Shown in pieces: positions 28,694-37,303 of a stretch of 41,522 nucleotides of DNA (positions within the stretch are counted from its first letter, which is position 1; each line of letters opens with the position of its first letter). The stretch covers positions 1-41,522 of the forward strand of contig CAMWHY010000007.1 of the NCBI GenBank assembly GCA_947174185.1. The letters run 5' to 3'. The notes beneath the pieces were generated by a model. The model was not told the origin of the DNA. It worked only from the letters and a program-made list of their open reading frames with translations, and made no database searches. The translations under genes and the position numbers were made by a program. The DNA comes from an uncultured Lachnospiraceae bacterium. GTDB lineage: Bacteria > Bacillota > Clostridia > Lachnospirales > Lachnospiraceae.

Positions 28694-29749
28694 ATGAGAC
28701 AGTATTTTTCTGAAGCGAAGCAATACTTCGCTTTTCAATGGCACATCACAGATGCGTGCGACCAGAGGTGCAAGCACTGCTACATATTTTCTGAGGATAA
28801 CTGCAAAAAACTGGATGCTATGACATGGGAGCAGATACAGGATACCTTTTATAACTGCTTGGATTTCTGCAAAATGTATCACCGCCTGCCGTACTTTTAT
28901 ATTACAGGCGGAGATCCGATACTGCACCCGGATTTTTGGAAACTGCTTGGACTTCTGAAAACATACGATATTCCTTTTACGATCCTTGGAAATCCATTCC
29001 ACCTAAACGATGAGGTGTGTCAAAAGCTAAAAGAATATGGTTGTCAAAAATATCAGCTTTCCCTTGATGGTATGCGGGAAACCCACGACTGGTTTAGGAA
29101 ACCCGGCTCCTTTGATATTACATTAGAAAAAGTTGCCTGTATAAAAAAAGCCGGTATCCGCAGTGTGGTGATGACAACTGTTTCTGGCAAAAACATTGAG
29201 GAAATTCCCGCCGTCATAGATGCGGTGGTTGCAGCAAAAGTGGATGTGTTTGCTTTTGCCCGCTATTGTCCAACCAGTGAGGAAAAGGATACCGGCATAG
29301 AGCCCATGCGTTACCGGGAATTGCTTGCAGTTTGTGATAAAAAATTCAAAGAGTATGAAGCGGCAGGCTGCGAAACTTACTTCAATAAAAAGGATCATCT
29401 TTGGACGCTGTATGAGTATGAAACAGGGGCGTTCAAAATTCCCGAAACCGCTAAGGCGGGTATGATCTACGGCGGCTGCAATTGCGGGAACTGTCATTTG
29501 ACAATCCTGCCAACGGGTGATATTTATGCCTGCCGCCGGGTGCAGAATAGCCGCGTGGCAAATGTTTTTGAGGATAGGATTGCCGATGTCTGGGTCTGTG
29601 AAATGGAAGCTTACCGGGAATATGACAAGTTCAAGAAATGCAGCAAATGCGAATTAAAAGCATGGTGCCGTGGCTGCCCGGCTGTTGCCAGTGGAGCGCA
29701 GGGGGATTTTTATGATGCTGATCCGCAATGTTGGAAGGAGATTGAATAA
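28694..29749 (+). CDS. Radical SAM/SPASM domain peptide-modifying enzyme
   Basis: CDQRCKHC (CxxxCxxC), ITGGDP; C-terminal SPASM-type Cys set GGCNCGNCHLTILPTGDIYACRR ... KCSKCELKAWCRGCPA ... QCW. Confidence 0.95.
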   Translation: MRQYFSEAKQYFAFQWHITDACDQRCKHCYIFSEDNCKKLDAMTWEQIQDTFYNCLDFCKMYHRLPYFYITGGDPILHPDFWKLLGLLKTYDIPFTILGNPFHLNDEVCQKLKEYGCQKYQLSLDGMRETHDWFRKPGSFDITLEKVACIKKAGIRSVVMTTVSGKNIEEIPAVIDAVVAAKVDVFAFARYCPTSEEKDTGIEPMRYRELLAVCDKKFKEYEAAGCETYFNKKDHLWTLYEYETGAFKIPETAKAGMIYGGCNCGNCHLTILPTGDIYACRRVQNSRVANVFEDRIADVWVCEMEAYREYDKFKKCSKCELKAWCRGCPAVASGAQGDFYDADPQCWKEIE

Positions 29750-30327
29750 TGGAACTTTTGGAGCTGATGAAACATCGCCGCTCTATCCGTAAATATCAGG
29801 ATAGGCAGATTTCAAAACCTGATCTGGAGAAAATCATAGAAGCCGGAACTTATGCGCCAAACGCCGGAGGCGGTCAGCGCAGTATCATTTTGGGCATCCG
29901 TAATCAGGCGTTAGTCGAGAAGATTGGACGGTTGAACCTGGCCCGTTTTGACCGAAGCAGACTGTCGGGCAGCTATGTTTCAAAGGAACAGCCCAGCGTG
30001 ATTGATGATCCGTCTATGAAAAGCGGCTTTTACGGAGCGCCCACGGTCTGTGTGGTTTTTGCACAGAAGAATTTTCTTTACAGTATTCCCGACGCCTTTT
30101 GTTGTGCGGAGAATATGGTGTTGATGGCGGCGGAACTGGGCATTTCCTCTTGTATTATTGCAAGGGGTGAGGAAACCTTTGATAATGAGGTGGGTGCGGC
30201 ATTTTTGAAGGAATGGGAGATCCCCGACAATTATATTGCCCGCTGTTTTGTCCTTTTGGGATATTGTGATGGAGAATACCCGCAGGCAAAACCGAGGAAA
30301 GAAAGCAGAAGCAAAATCGTTGAATAG
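29749..30327 (+). CDS. Nitroreductase-family flavoprotein
   Basis: MKHRRSIRKYQDRQISKPDLEKIIEAGTYAPNAGGGQ; overlaps the rSAM stop as TAATG. Confidence 0.92.
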   Translation: MELLELMKHRRSIRKYQDRQISKPDLEKIIEAGTYAPNAGGGQRSIILGIRNQALVEKIGRLNLARFDRSRLSGSYVSKEQPSVIDDPSMKSGFYGAPTVCVVFAQKNFLYSIPDAFCCAENMVLMAAELGISSCIIARGEETFDNEVGAAFLKEWEIPDNYIARCFVLLGYCDGEYPQAKPRKESRSKIVE

Positions 30328-30367
30328 ATTATTCGATAGAAGGTTTGAATAAAGGAGGAAATTATAA

Positions 30368-30985
30368 ATGGATGCAAAAACCTGTTTACAAAAACTGCAA
30401 TATGTAGGCGTGCTTGCTTTCGCCACGGTGGATGAATACGGCGCTCCACAAATCCGTAATATCAGTGCGATTCATTATGAGCCGCAAGCTATGTATTTCT
30501 TTACTGCTAAAGGAAAAGCCTTCTGTAAGGAGTTGTTGGCCGATGGGCGTGTTCAGGTTCTCGGTTACACAAAATATAAGGAAATGATCCGCTTATCTGC
30601 AAGAGCTATTCCTGCTCCGGAATCAGATCAAAAGAAATGGATAGACACGATTTTTTCCGAGCAGCCGTATCTGTCAAATGTATATCCGGGCGATACTAGG
30701 AATTTAGCGGGGATTGTATTTCAGATTACGGATGCTGAGATCGAGTATTTCAATCTTGGTGTCAATCCTATTTTCCGAGAGAACTATACCATAGGTAGCA
30801 GCCATATCACCTTCAAAGGATATCAGATTGGCGAATCCTGTATTAGTTGTGGCACTTGTTTGAATAACTGCCCGCAGCGGTGTATTGAACCAGGAAATCA
30901 TTATCAAATAAAGCAGGAACATTGTCTGCATTGCGGCAACTGCTTTGAAGTATGCCCTGTAAAGGCAGTGGAAAAGCGAGGATAA
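30368..30985 (+). CDS. Pyridoxamine 5'-phosphate oxidase-like flavin-binding domain fused to two [4Fe-4S] ferredoxin motifs
   Basis: Split-barrel N-terminus (VGVLAFATVDEYGAPQIRNISAI); C-terminal CISCGTCLNNCP and CLHCGNCFEVCP. Confidence 0.9.
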   Translation: MDAKTCLQKLQYVGVLAFATVDEYGAPQIRNISAIHYEPQAMYFFTAKGKAFCKELLADGRVQVLGYTKYKEMIRLSARAIPAPESDQKKWIDTIFSEQPYLSNVYPGDTRNLAGIVFQITDAEIEYFNLGVNPIFRENYTIGSSHITFKGYQIGESCISCGTCLNNCPQRCIEPGNHYQIKQEHCLHCGNCFEVCPVKAVEKRG

Positions 30986-31148
30986 CATGATACAGGCAGA
31001 AAGACAAACATTTGAAATTTTGATTTGTTTCTGTAATTTGAAAAAATTTAACTTGGAATTTGTTACTTGACGATAAAACAGAATTATGATAGTTTATTGA
31101 AAATTACTTAAAAAGAATTTCTTATAACGATTAAGAGGACTTTAGCTC

Positions 31149-31928
31149 ATGAATGCAAAAATGATTTTGACAGACCTTGATCATACATTGCTTTGTTCTG
31201 ATGGCGGCATATCAGAATATACAAAACAGATTTTGAAAAAATGTCAGAGCTATGGAATTCTTATTGTGATGGCTACTGCCCGATATTGGATAGGAGCGGA
31301 ACGTTACATAGAAGAAATTCAACCGGATTATGAGATTACAACAGATGGAACGCTTATCCATCGACGAGGGAAACAAATCTATAGCTGCAGCATGGATATA
31401 AATGATGCGAATCAAATCATACAGGATTTGATGAAACAGAATCCAAATACAGAAATAACTGTGGCAGCAGGGCGTCAGGTTTTTTGGAATAGTTACCATA
31501 TATCAGAATCCGAGAAATTGCATAAGGCAGTTTTTAATAATTATGAAAAGCCTTTATGCTGCCCAATAAATAAAATTGTAGCAGAACTATCTGACAATAA
31601 TATAGCCTTAAAAATTGCAAATAAAAATCACTGTCGTCTGCAAGGTTATCGGGGAGAGGATTGGTATGCTTTCTTGCCAGAAAATTCGGGTAAGATACAA
31701 GCAATTATCGAATTGGCAAAGTCGTTGAACATATCTTTAAGTGATATTGTTTCTTTTGGCGATGATATCAATGATATGGAAATGCTCCAAATCTGTGGCA
31801 CAGGAGTTGCTGTTTCCAATGCTGTTATGGATGTAAAGAATGTTGCAGATTGTGTCGCATTGTCAAATGATGAGGACGGTGTTGCTAATTGGATTGAAAA
31901 AAATATACTTATGGATTATATTTTCTGA
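31149..31928 (+). CDS. HAD-superfamily hydrolase, Cof-type
   Basis: LTDLDHTLLCSDG; SFGDDINDMEMLQICGTGVAVSNA. Confidence 0.9.
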   Translation: MNAKMILTDLDHTLLCSDGGISEYTKQILKKCQSYGILIVMATARYWIGAERYIEEIQPDYEITTDGTLIHRRGKQIYSCSMDINDANQIIQDLMKQNPNTEITVAAGRQVFWNSYHISESEKLHKAVFNNYEKPLCCPINKIVAELSDNNIALKIANKNHCRLQGYRGEDWYAFLPENSGKIQAIIELAKSLNISLSDIVSFGDDINDMEMLQICGTGVAVSNAVMDVKNVADCVALSNDEDGVANWIEKNILMDYIF

Positions 31929-31985
31929 CACTTCGTTCCATTATTAATCTTCAAATTACAATCGGAATTTTGCGGAGGTAAATAA

Positions 31986-32669
31986 ATGAATATAGAAGAA
32001 CAGTTTAATTTGATTGCTAAAGAATATGATAGCAATCGCAGAAAGTTTATTCCCTGTTTCGATGATTTCTACCAAAAAACAACAGAATTTATTGTTTCCA
32101 ACATAGATGAGCCAAAACGAGTTGTTGATTTAGGAGCAGGAACAGGGTTATTAACTTATTTTTGGTATCGGCAATGTCCGGATTCTGAATATGTGCTTGT
32201 TGATATTGCAGATGAAATGCTGAATGTTGCCCGGAAAAGATTTGATGGTATTGGAAACATATCATATCAAATAGAGAATTACATTCATAAATTGCCAGAT
32301 ACTATTTTTGATACGGTTATCTCCGCACTTTCCATTCATCATTTGGAAAATAGCGAAAAGATAAAATTATTTTCAAGAATATATGATCATTTGCCAAGTG
32401 GCGGCTTGTTTATAAACTATGATCAATTTTGCGCAGAACAGCAGCAAATGAATCATTGGTTTAATACTTATTGGGAAAGGCAGATAGAACACAGTGGATT
32501 AACGGATAAAGATATAGAGTTATGGAAAGAACGTAGAAAATTAGATAAAGAATGTTCTGTTGAACAAGAAGTAGATATGTTAAAAAGTTGTAAATTTAAT
32601 GTTGTTAAGTGCGTTTACTCCTATCAAAAATTTTCTGTAATTGTTGCGTGCAGGGACGATAAAAAATAA
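31986..32669 (+). CDS. Class I SAM-dependent methyltransferase
   Basis: RVVDLGAGTGLLTYFW; YVLVDIADEMLNVARKR; SALSIHHLE. Confidence 0.9.
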   Translation: MNIEEQFNLIAKEYDSNRRKFIPCFDDFYQKTTEFIVSNIDEPKRVVDLGAGTGLLTYFWYRQCPDSEYVLVDIADEMLNVARKRFDGIGNISYQIENYIHKLPDTIFDTVISALSIHHLENSEKIKLFSRIYDHLPSGGLFINYDQFCAEQQQMNHWFNTYWERQIEHSGLTDKDIELWKERRKLDKECSVEQEVDMLKSCKFNVVKCVYSYQKFSVIVACRDDKK

Positions 32670-32710
32670 TAGTTTACAATAAGAAGGTATTGTGATATTA
32701 TATATCAGTG

Positions 32711-32776
32711 TGTGGTCAGAACCACAGTTAACCAGGACTGAGATGACCGGTTTCTCCGACCGTCACCCCGGACTGG
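32711..32776 (+). promoter_or_regulatory. Structured rpsO 5' leader (candidate S15 autoregulatory element)
   Basis: TGTGGT-CAGA-ACCACA hairpin, then CCAG...(TGAC-CGG...CCG-ACC-GTCA)...CTGG nested pairing before the rpsO SD. Confidence 0.45.
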
Positions 32777-32802
32777 CAGAATATCAATTAGGAGGAAAAA
32801 TC

Positions 32803-33069
32803 ATGATTTCAGCAGAAAAGAAACAGGAAGTAATTGCGAAGTATGCGACGAAAGAGGGGGATACAGGATCACCGGAGGTACAGATCGCCATACTGACAGC
32901 AAGAATCGAGGAACTTACGGCACATTTGAAGGAGCATCCTTTGGATCATCATTCAAGACGCGGTATGTACAAGATGATTGGTAAGAGACGTGGTCTTTTG
33001 GATTATCTTAAGAGAGTGGATATCGAAAGATACCGTTCCCTAATCGAGCGTCTCGGAATCAGAAAATAA
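32803..33069 (+). CDS. rpsO: 30S ribosomal protein S15
   Basis: [55 protein letters not shown]. Confidence 0.98.
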   Translation: MISAEKKQEVIAKYATKEGDTGSPEVQIAILTARIEELTAHLKEHPLDHHSRRGMYKMIGKRRGLLDYLKRVDIERYRSLIERLGIRK

Positions 33070-33080
33070 TTAGAGAAGAG

Positions 33081-33117
33081 AAGCGGATATGGGACAAAAG
33101 TCTCATTATCCGCTTTT
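33081..33117 (+). terminator. Strong hairpin between rpsO and pnp
   Basis: AAGCGGATA-t-GGGAC-AAAA-GTCTC-at-TATCCGCTTTT. Confidence 0.7.
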
Positions 33118-33143
33118 ATGGTTGAGTAAAGGAGAGAAAACAA

Positions 33144-35234
33144 ATGTATAAGACATTTAGTATTGAAATTGGCGGACGTACTTTAAGTGTTGATATTGGA
33201 CGAGTATCCGCACAGGCCAATGGCGCTGCATTTATGCATTATGGTGATACAACCGTATTATCTACCGCAACCGCATCAGAAAAGCCGAGGGACGGGATCG
33301 ACTTTTTCCCGCTTTCCGTAGAATATGAAGAGAAGCTTTATTCCGTAGGAAAAATTCCGGGTGGATTTAATAAGCGTGAGGGTAAGGCATCAGAGAATGC
33401 AGTCCTGACAAGCCGTGTGATCGACCGTCCGATGAGACCGTTGTTCCCGAAGGATTATCGTAATGATGTGACATTAAATAATCTTGTAATGAGCGTGGAT
33501 CCTGAGTGCCGTCCGGAACTGGTGGCTATGATCGGTTCCGCTATTGCAACGTGTATTTCTGATATCCCGTTTTGCGGTCCCTGCGCGATGACACAGATGG
33601 GACTGGTTGACGGAGAACTGATCATCAATCCCAGCCAGGAGATCTGGAGAACCGGAGATATGCAGCTAACGGTGGCATCTACGGCGGAAAAAGTGATCAT
33701 GATCGAAGCCGGCGCCAATGAAGTGCCGGAGACGAAGATGCTTGAAGCAATCTATCAGGCCCACGAAATCAACCAGTCGCTAATCAAGTGGATCAATGAT
33801 ATTGTGGCTGAAGTCGGCAAAGAAAAGCATGAATATACCAGCTGCGCAATTCCGGAAGAAATGTTTGACGCTATGAAGAAAATCGTAACACCGGAGGAGA
33901 TGGAAGTAGCTGTATTTACGGATGAGAAGCAGATCAGGGAAGCAAATATCCGCGATATCAAGGCAAAGATGGAAGAAGCTTTTGCAGAGAATGAAGAGTG
34001 GCTTGCTATCTTAGGCGAAGCGCTGTATCAGTATCAGAAGAAGACTGTCAGAAAGATGATCTTAAAGGATCATAAGCGTCCGGACGGCAGAGAGCTGACA
34101 CAGATCAGAAAACTTGCGGCAGAAGTGGATATCATCCCCAGAGTACACGGTTCTGCGATGTTCACCCGTGGACAGACCCAGATCTGTAATGTATGTACGC
34201 TGGCTCCGTTGTCAGAGGTACAGAGGATCGACGGACTTGATGAGAATGACAAGGCAAAGAGATATATGCACCATTATAATTTCCCGTCTTATTCTGTAGG
34301 CGAGACCAAAGTCAGCCGCGGACCGGGACGTAGGGAAATCGGTCATGGCGCGCTGGCAGAGCGTGCGCTGGTGCCGGTGCTTCCTTCGGAAGATGAGTTC
34401 CCATATGCCATCAGAACTGTATCTGAGACATTTGAATCCAACGGCTCCACTTCCATGGCGTCTACCTGTGCTTCCTGTATGTCACTTATGGCGGCCGGTG
34501 TACCCATTAAGAAAATGGTGGCGGGTATCTCCTGCGGTCTGGTAACAGGGGAAACAGATGATGATTTCGTTTTATTGACAGATATTCAGGGACTGGAAGA
34601 TTTCTTTGGTGATATGGACTTTAAGGTTACAGGTACAAAGGATGGTATTACCGCGATCCAGATGGATATCAAGATCCATGGTCTGACGAGACCTATCGTA
34701 GAGGGCGCTATCGCAAGATGCCGTGATGCAAGGATGTTTATCATGGAGACATGTATGTCCAAAGCAATTGCGGAGCCGCGTGAGGAAGTCGGAAAATATG
34801 CACCGAAGATTATTCAGATCAGGATCGATCCTGAGAAGATCGGTGATGTTGTTGGACAGCGTGGTAAGACAATCAATGAGATCATTGCCCGTACCGGCGT
34901 AAAGATTGATATTACAGATGACGGCGCTGTCAGCGTATGCGGCACGGATATGGAGAAGATGGATGAGGCTGTAGACATGATCCAGACGATCGTGACTGAC
35001 TTCGCGGAAGGACAGGTATTTGCAGGCAAAGTAGTCAGCATCAAGGAGTTTGGAGCGTTTATCGAGTTCGCACCGGGCAAGGAGGGGATGGTACACATCT
35101 CCAGAATTGCGAAGGAAAGGATCAACAAGGTAGAGGACGTCCTGCAGCTTGGTGATGAGGTCAAGGTTGTATGTCTTGGTAAGGATAAGATGGGCAGAAT
35201 GAGCTTTTCCATTAAAGACTGCGCGCAGAATTAA
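33144..35234 (+). CDS. pnp: Polyribonucleotide nucleotidyltransferase
   Basis: RNase PH repeats, KH (VGQRGKTINEIIARTGVKIDI) and S1 (GQVFAGKVVSIKEFGAFIEF) domains. Confidence 0.98.
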   Translation: MYKTFSIEIGGRTLSVDIGRVSAQANGAAFMHYGDTTVLSTATASEKPRDGIDFFPLSVEYEEKLYSVGKIPGGFNKREGKASENAVLTSRVIDRPMRPLFPKDYRNDVTLNNLVMSVDPECRPELVAMIGSAIATCISDIPFCGPCAMTQMGLVDGELIINPSQEIWRTGDMQLTVASTAEKVIMIEAGANEVPETKMLEAIYQAHEINQSLIKWINDIVAEVGKEKHEYTSCAIPEEMFDAMKKIVTPEEMEVAVFTDEKQIREANIRDIKAKMEEAFAENEEWLAILGEALYQYQKKTVRKMILKDHKRPDGRELTQIRKLAAEVDIIPRVHGSAMFTRGQTQICNVCTLAPLSEVQRIDGLDENDKAKRYMHHYNFPSYSVGETKVSRGPGRREIGHGALAERALVPVLPSEDEFPYAIRTVSETFESNGSTSMASTCASCMSLMAAGVPIKKMVAGISCGLVTGETDDDFVLLTDIQGLEDFFGDMDFKVTGTKDGITAIQMDIKIHGLTRPIVEGAIARCRDARMFIMETCMSKAIAEPREEVGKYAPKIIQIRIDPEKIGDVVGQRGKTINEIIARTGVKIDITDDGAVSVCGTDMEKMDEAVDMIQTIVTDFAEGQVFAGKVVSIKEFGAFIEFAPGKEGMVHISRIAKERINKVEDVLQLGDEVKVVCLGKDKMGRMSFSIKDCAQN

Positions 35235-35271
35235 GCGTAAGAAAATATAAAAAAATTTGAAAGTAATTAAA

Positions 35272-35305
35272 AAACCGGTGCTTCCGTTACAGGCTGCGCC
35301 GGTTT
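35272..35305. terminator. Terminator between convergent pnp and sigG
   Basis: AAACCGGTGC ... GCGCCGGTTT stem, T/A-rich flanks on both sides. Confidence 0.7.
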
Positions 35306-35311
35306 ATTATT

Positions 35312-36088
35312 TTAAAGAAGATAGTCCCGCATAATACGCAGGGCGTTTTTTTCAAGGCGCGACACCTGTGCCTGGGAGATGCCGATCATATCTGCAACCT
35401 CCATCTGGGTCTTGCCTTCAAAAAAGCGCAGCGTGACGATTTCATGTTCCCGTTCATTCAGATGTTTCATGGCTTCAGTCAGGGAAAGCTGCTCTACCCA
35501 GCGGCTTTCCTTATTTTTTTTATCCGAGATCTGATCCATGACATATAGCGTGTCTCCGCCTTCTGTATAGACCGGTTCGTAGAGACTCAGCGGACTCTGG
35601 ATCGCATCCAGGGCATAGACGATATCTTCCTTGGTCATGCCGATCTCGGTTGCGATCTCTGCAATGGTGGGCTCCAATGCATTTTTACGGGTCAGGTAGT
35701 CCCTGGCATAGATCGCTTTGTATGCCGTGTCCTTTAAGGAACGGCTGACGCGGATGGAGGAGTTGTCGCGCAAAAAACGGCGGATCTCCCCTATGATCAT
35801 AGGAACTGCATACGTGGAGAATTTCACGTTCAGAGTGGTATCAAAATTATCTATGGCTTTGATCAGACCGATACATCCGATCTGGAATAGATCGTCTACA
35901 TTCTCATTGGTGGAGGAAAAGCGTTTAATGACGCTTAGGACAAGGCGGAGATTGCCTTTGATAAATTGCTCTCTTGCAGCCATATCCCCCTGTTTTATCT
36001 TTTTAAATAATTCTTCCGTTTCATGGGATTTAAGTAATGGTAGTTTGGCGGTATTGACACCGCAGATTTCTACTTTTTGGACTGCCAT
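35312..36088 (-). CDS. sigG: RNA polymerase sporulation sigma factor SigG
   Basis: KVEICGVNTAKLPLLK; VDDLFQIGCIGLIKAIDNFD; SQAQVSRLEKNALRIMR; closely resembles recalled B. subtilis SigG. Start at 36088. Confidence 0.95.
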   Translation of the reverse strand: MAVQKVEICGVNTAKLPLLKSHETEELFKKIKQGDMAAREQFIKGNLRLVLSVIKRFSSTNENVDDLFQIGCIGLIKAIDNFDTTLNVKFSTYAVPMIIGEIRRFLRDNSSIRVSRSLKDTAYKAIYARDYLTRKNALEPTIAEIATEIGMTKEDIVYALDAIQSPLSLYEPVYTEGGDTLYVMDQISDKKNKESRWVEQLSLTEAMKHLNEREHEIVTLRFFEGKTQMEVADMIGISQAQVSRLEKNALRIMRDYLL

Positions 36089-36202
36089 CAGAGTTCCTGC
36101 CTTTATAAGTTTGTCAGCTGCATATTTATCTTGCGCGGAAATGAATGGTTTTATACTTACGATTTGAAGTTTTGTGCATATAGTATTACAGGAGGTGGGA
36201 TT

Positions 36203-36430
36203 ATGCTTTTTTCGGAACTTCGCTGTAAAGAAGTCATTAATATTAATAACTGTAAGAAGCTGGGAAATGTCACGGATCTGGAATTTGATCATTGCACAGG
36301 CAAGATATGTTCTATCACGGTGCAGGGGAAATTTCATTTTTTGAGCTGTTTCAGCTGTGACGCCGGCTGTGTGATCCAGTATGCGGAGATCAAACAGATC
36401 GGACCGGATATCATATTGGTAGATATTTGA
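36203..36430 (+). CDS. YlmC/YmxH-family sporulation protein
   Basis: MLFSELRCKEVININNCKKLGNVTDLEFD; SD AGGAGG; divergent to sigG. Confidence 0.85.
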   Translation: MLFSELRCKEVININNCKKLGNVTDLEFDHCTGKICSITVQGKFHFLSCFSCDAGCVIQYAEIKQIGPDIILVDI

Positions 36431-36602
36431 GAAAAGAGTTATTTTAAATAATATATTTGATAAATTTTAAAAAATATAATATGATTATAAAGTAATTTGA
36501 TTTTAACAAAACAGATCATTTCCAACGCTTTTTGAGTTCTTGGCGGATAGGACAAGTATTTTGGGAATGATCATAAAAACAGTTGCAGCAGGGAGGCTAA
36601 TT

Positions 36603-36830
36603 ATGTTAAATCCGGCAGTATTGTTTAAGATCAAAGGGGCATGGGATACTTTTTCGGCAAATCATCCCAAATTCCCACTCTTTATCAAGGCGGTACAGCA
36701 GAGCGGCATCAAAGAGGAGTCGATTATTGAGATTGCCGTTGTGACACCGGAAGGGAAGCGTTTGGAGACCAATGTGAAGCTGACGGCGTCGGATATGGAA
36801 TTGATAGAGATCCTGAAGAATCTGGAATAG
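36603..36830 (+). CDS. Conserved hypothetical small protein
   Basis: MLNPAVLFKIKGAWDTFSANHPKFPLFIKAV; GGGAGG SD. Confidence 0.75.
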   Translation: MLNPAVLFKIKGAWDTFSANHPKFPLFIKAVQQSGIKEESIIEIAVVTPEGKRLETNVKLTASDMELIEILKNLE

Positions 36831-36939
36831 CGTTTAAAAAGATAAACAATGATTTGAAAAGTTATTTTTAAAAGTTTTTTTGAAAAGCAGTTTACAAAAG
36901 AATAAAAAAGAGATACTATATTAAGAAAGATAGAAAACG

Positions 36940-37165
36940 TTGATGGGAAGAGTAGCAGAGAAAACTGTCTGCAGAGAGTTGCGCCATAGGCTGGGAGCGT
37001 GACGGCAGGTGCTTTGTGAAGACCACCCCTGAGTGATCCTTAATCGGAGTCCGGTGATACCGTTATCATCAAAGAAAGAGGTCTGCTGAGGCAGGCAATC
37101 AGGGTGGAACCGCGGAAATGTATTTCGTCCCTTACATCAGAGAAGTCTGGTGTAAGGGATTTTAT
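36940..37165 (+). promoter_or_regulatory. T-box leader (tRNA-Thr type inferred from thrS)
   Basis: AGAGTAGC 5' element, AGGGTGGAACCGCGG T-box sequence at 37101-37115, terminator CCCTTACA...TGTAAGGG-ATTTTATATTTT; candidate ACC specifier near 37059. Confidence 0.95.
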
Positions 37166-37303
37166 ATTTTGAGACGGGTAAATGGCTATATGGTACAATG
37201 TTTGTCCGGTGAGGGAAAGTATTGCCGATACTGCATTATATAAATGCAATATGGGTAAAATGTTTGGGAAATGTAAAAAATACTCCCTTTTCGAAAATAG
37301 GAG

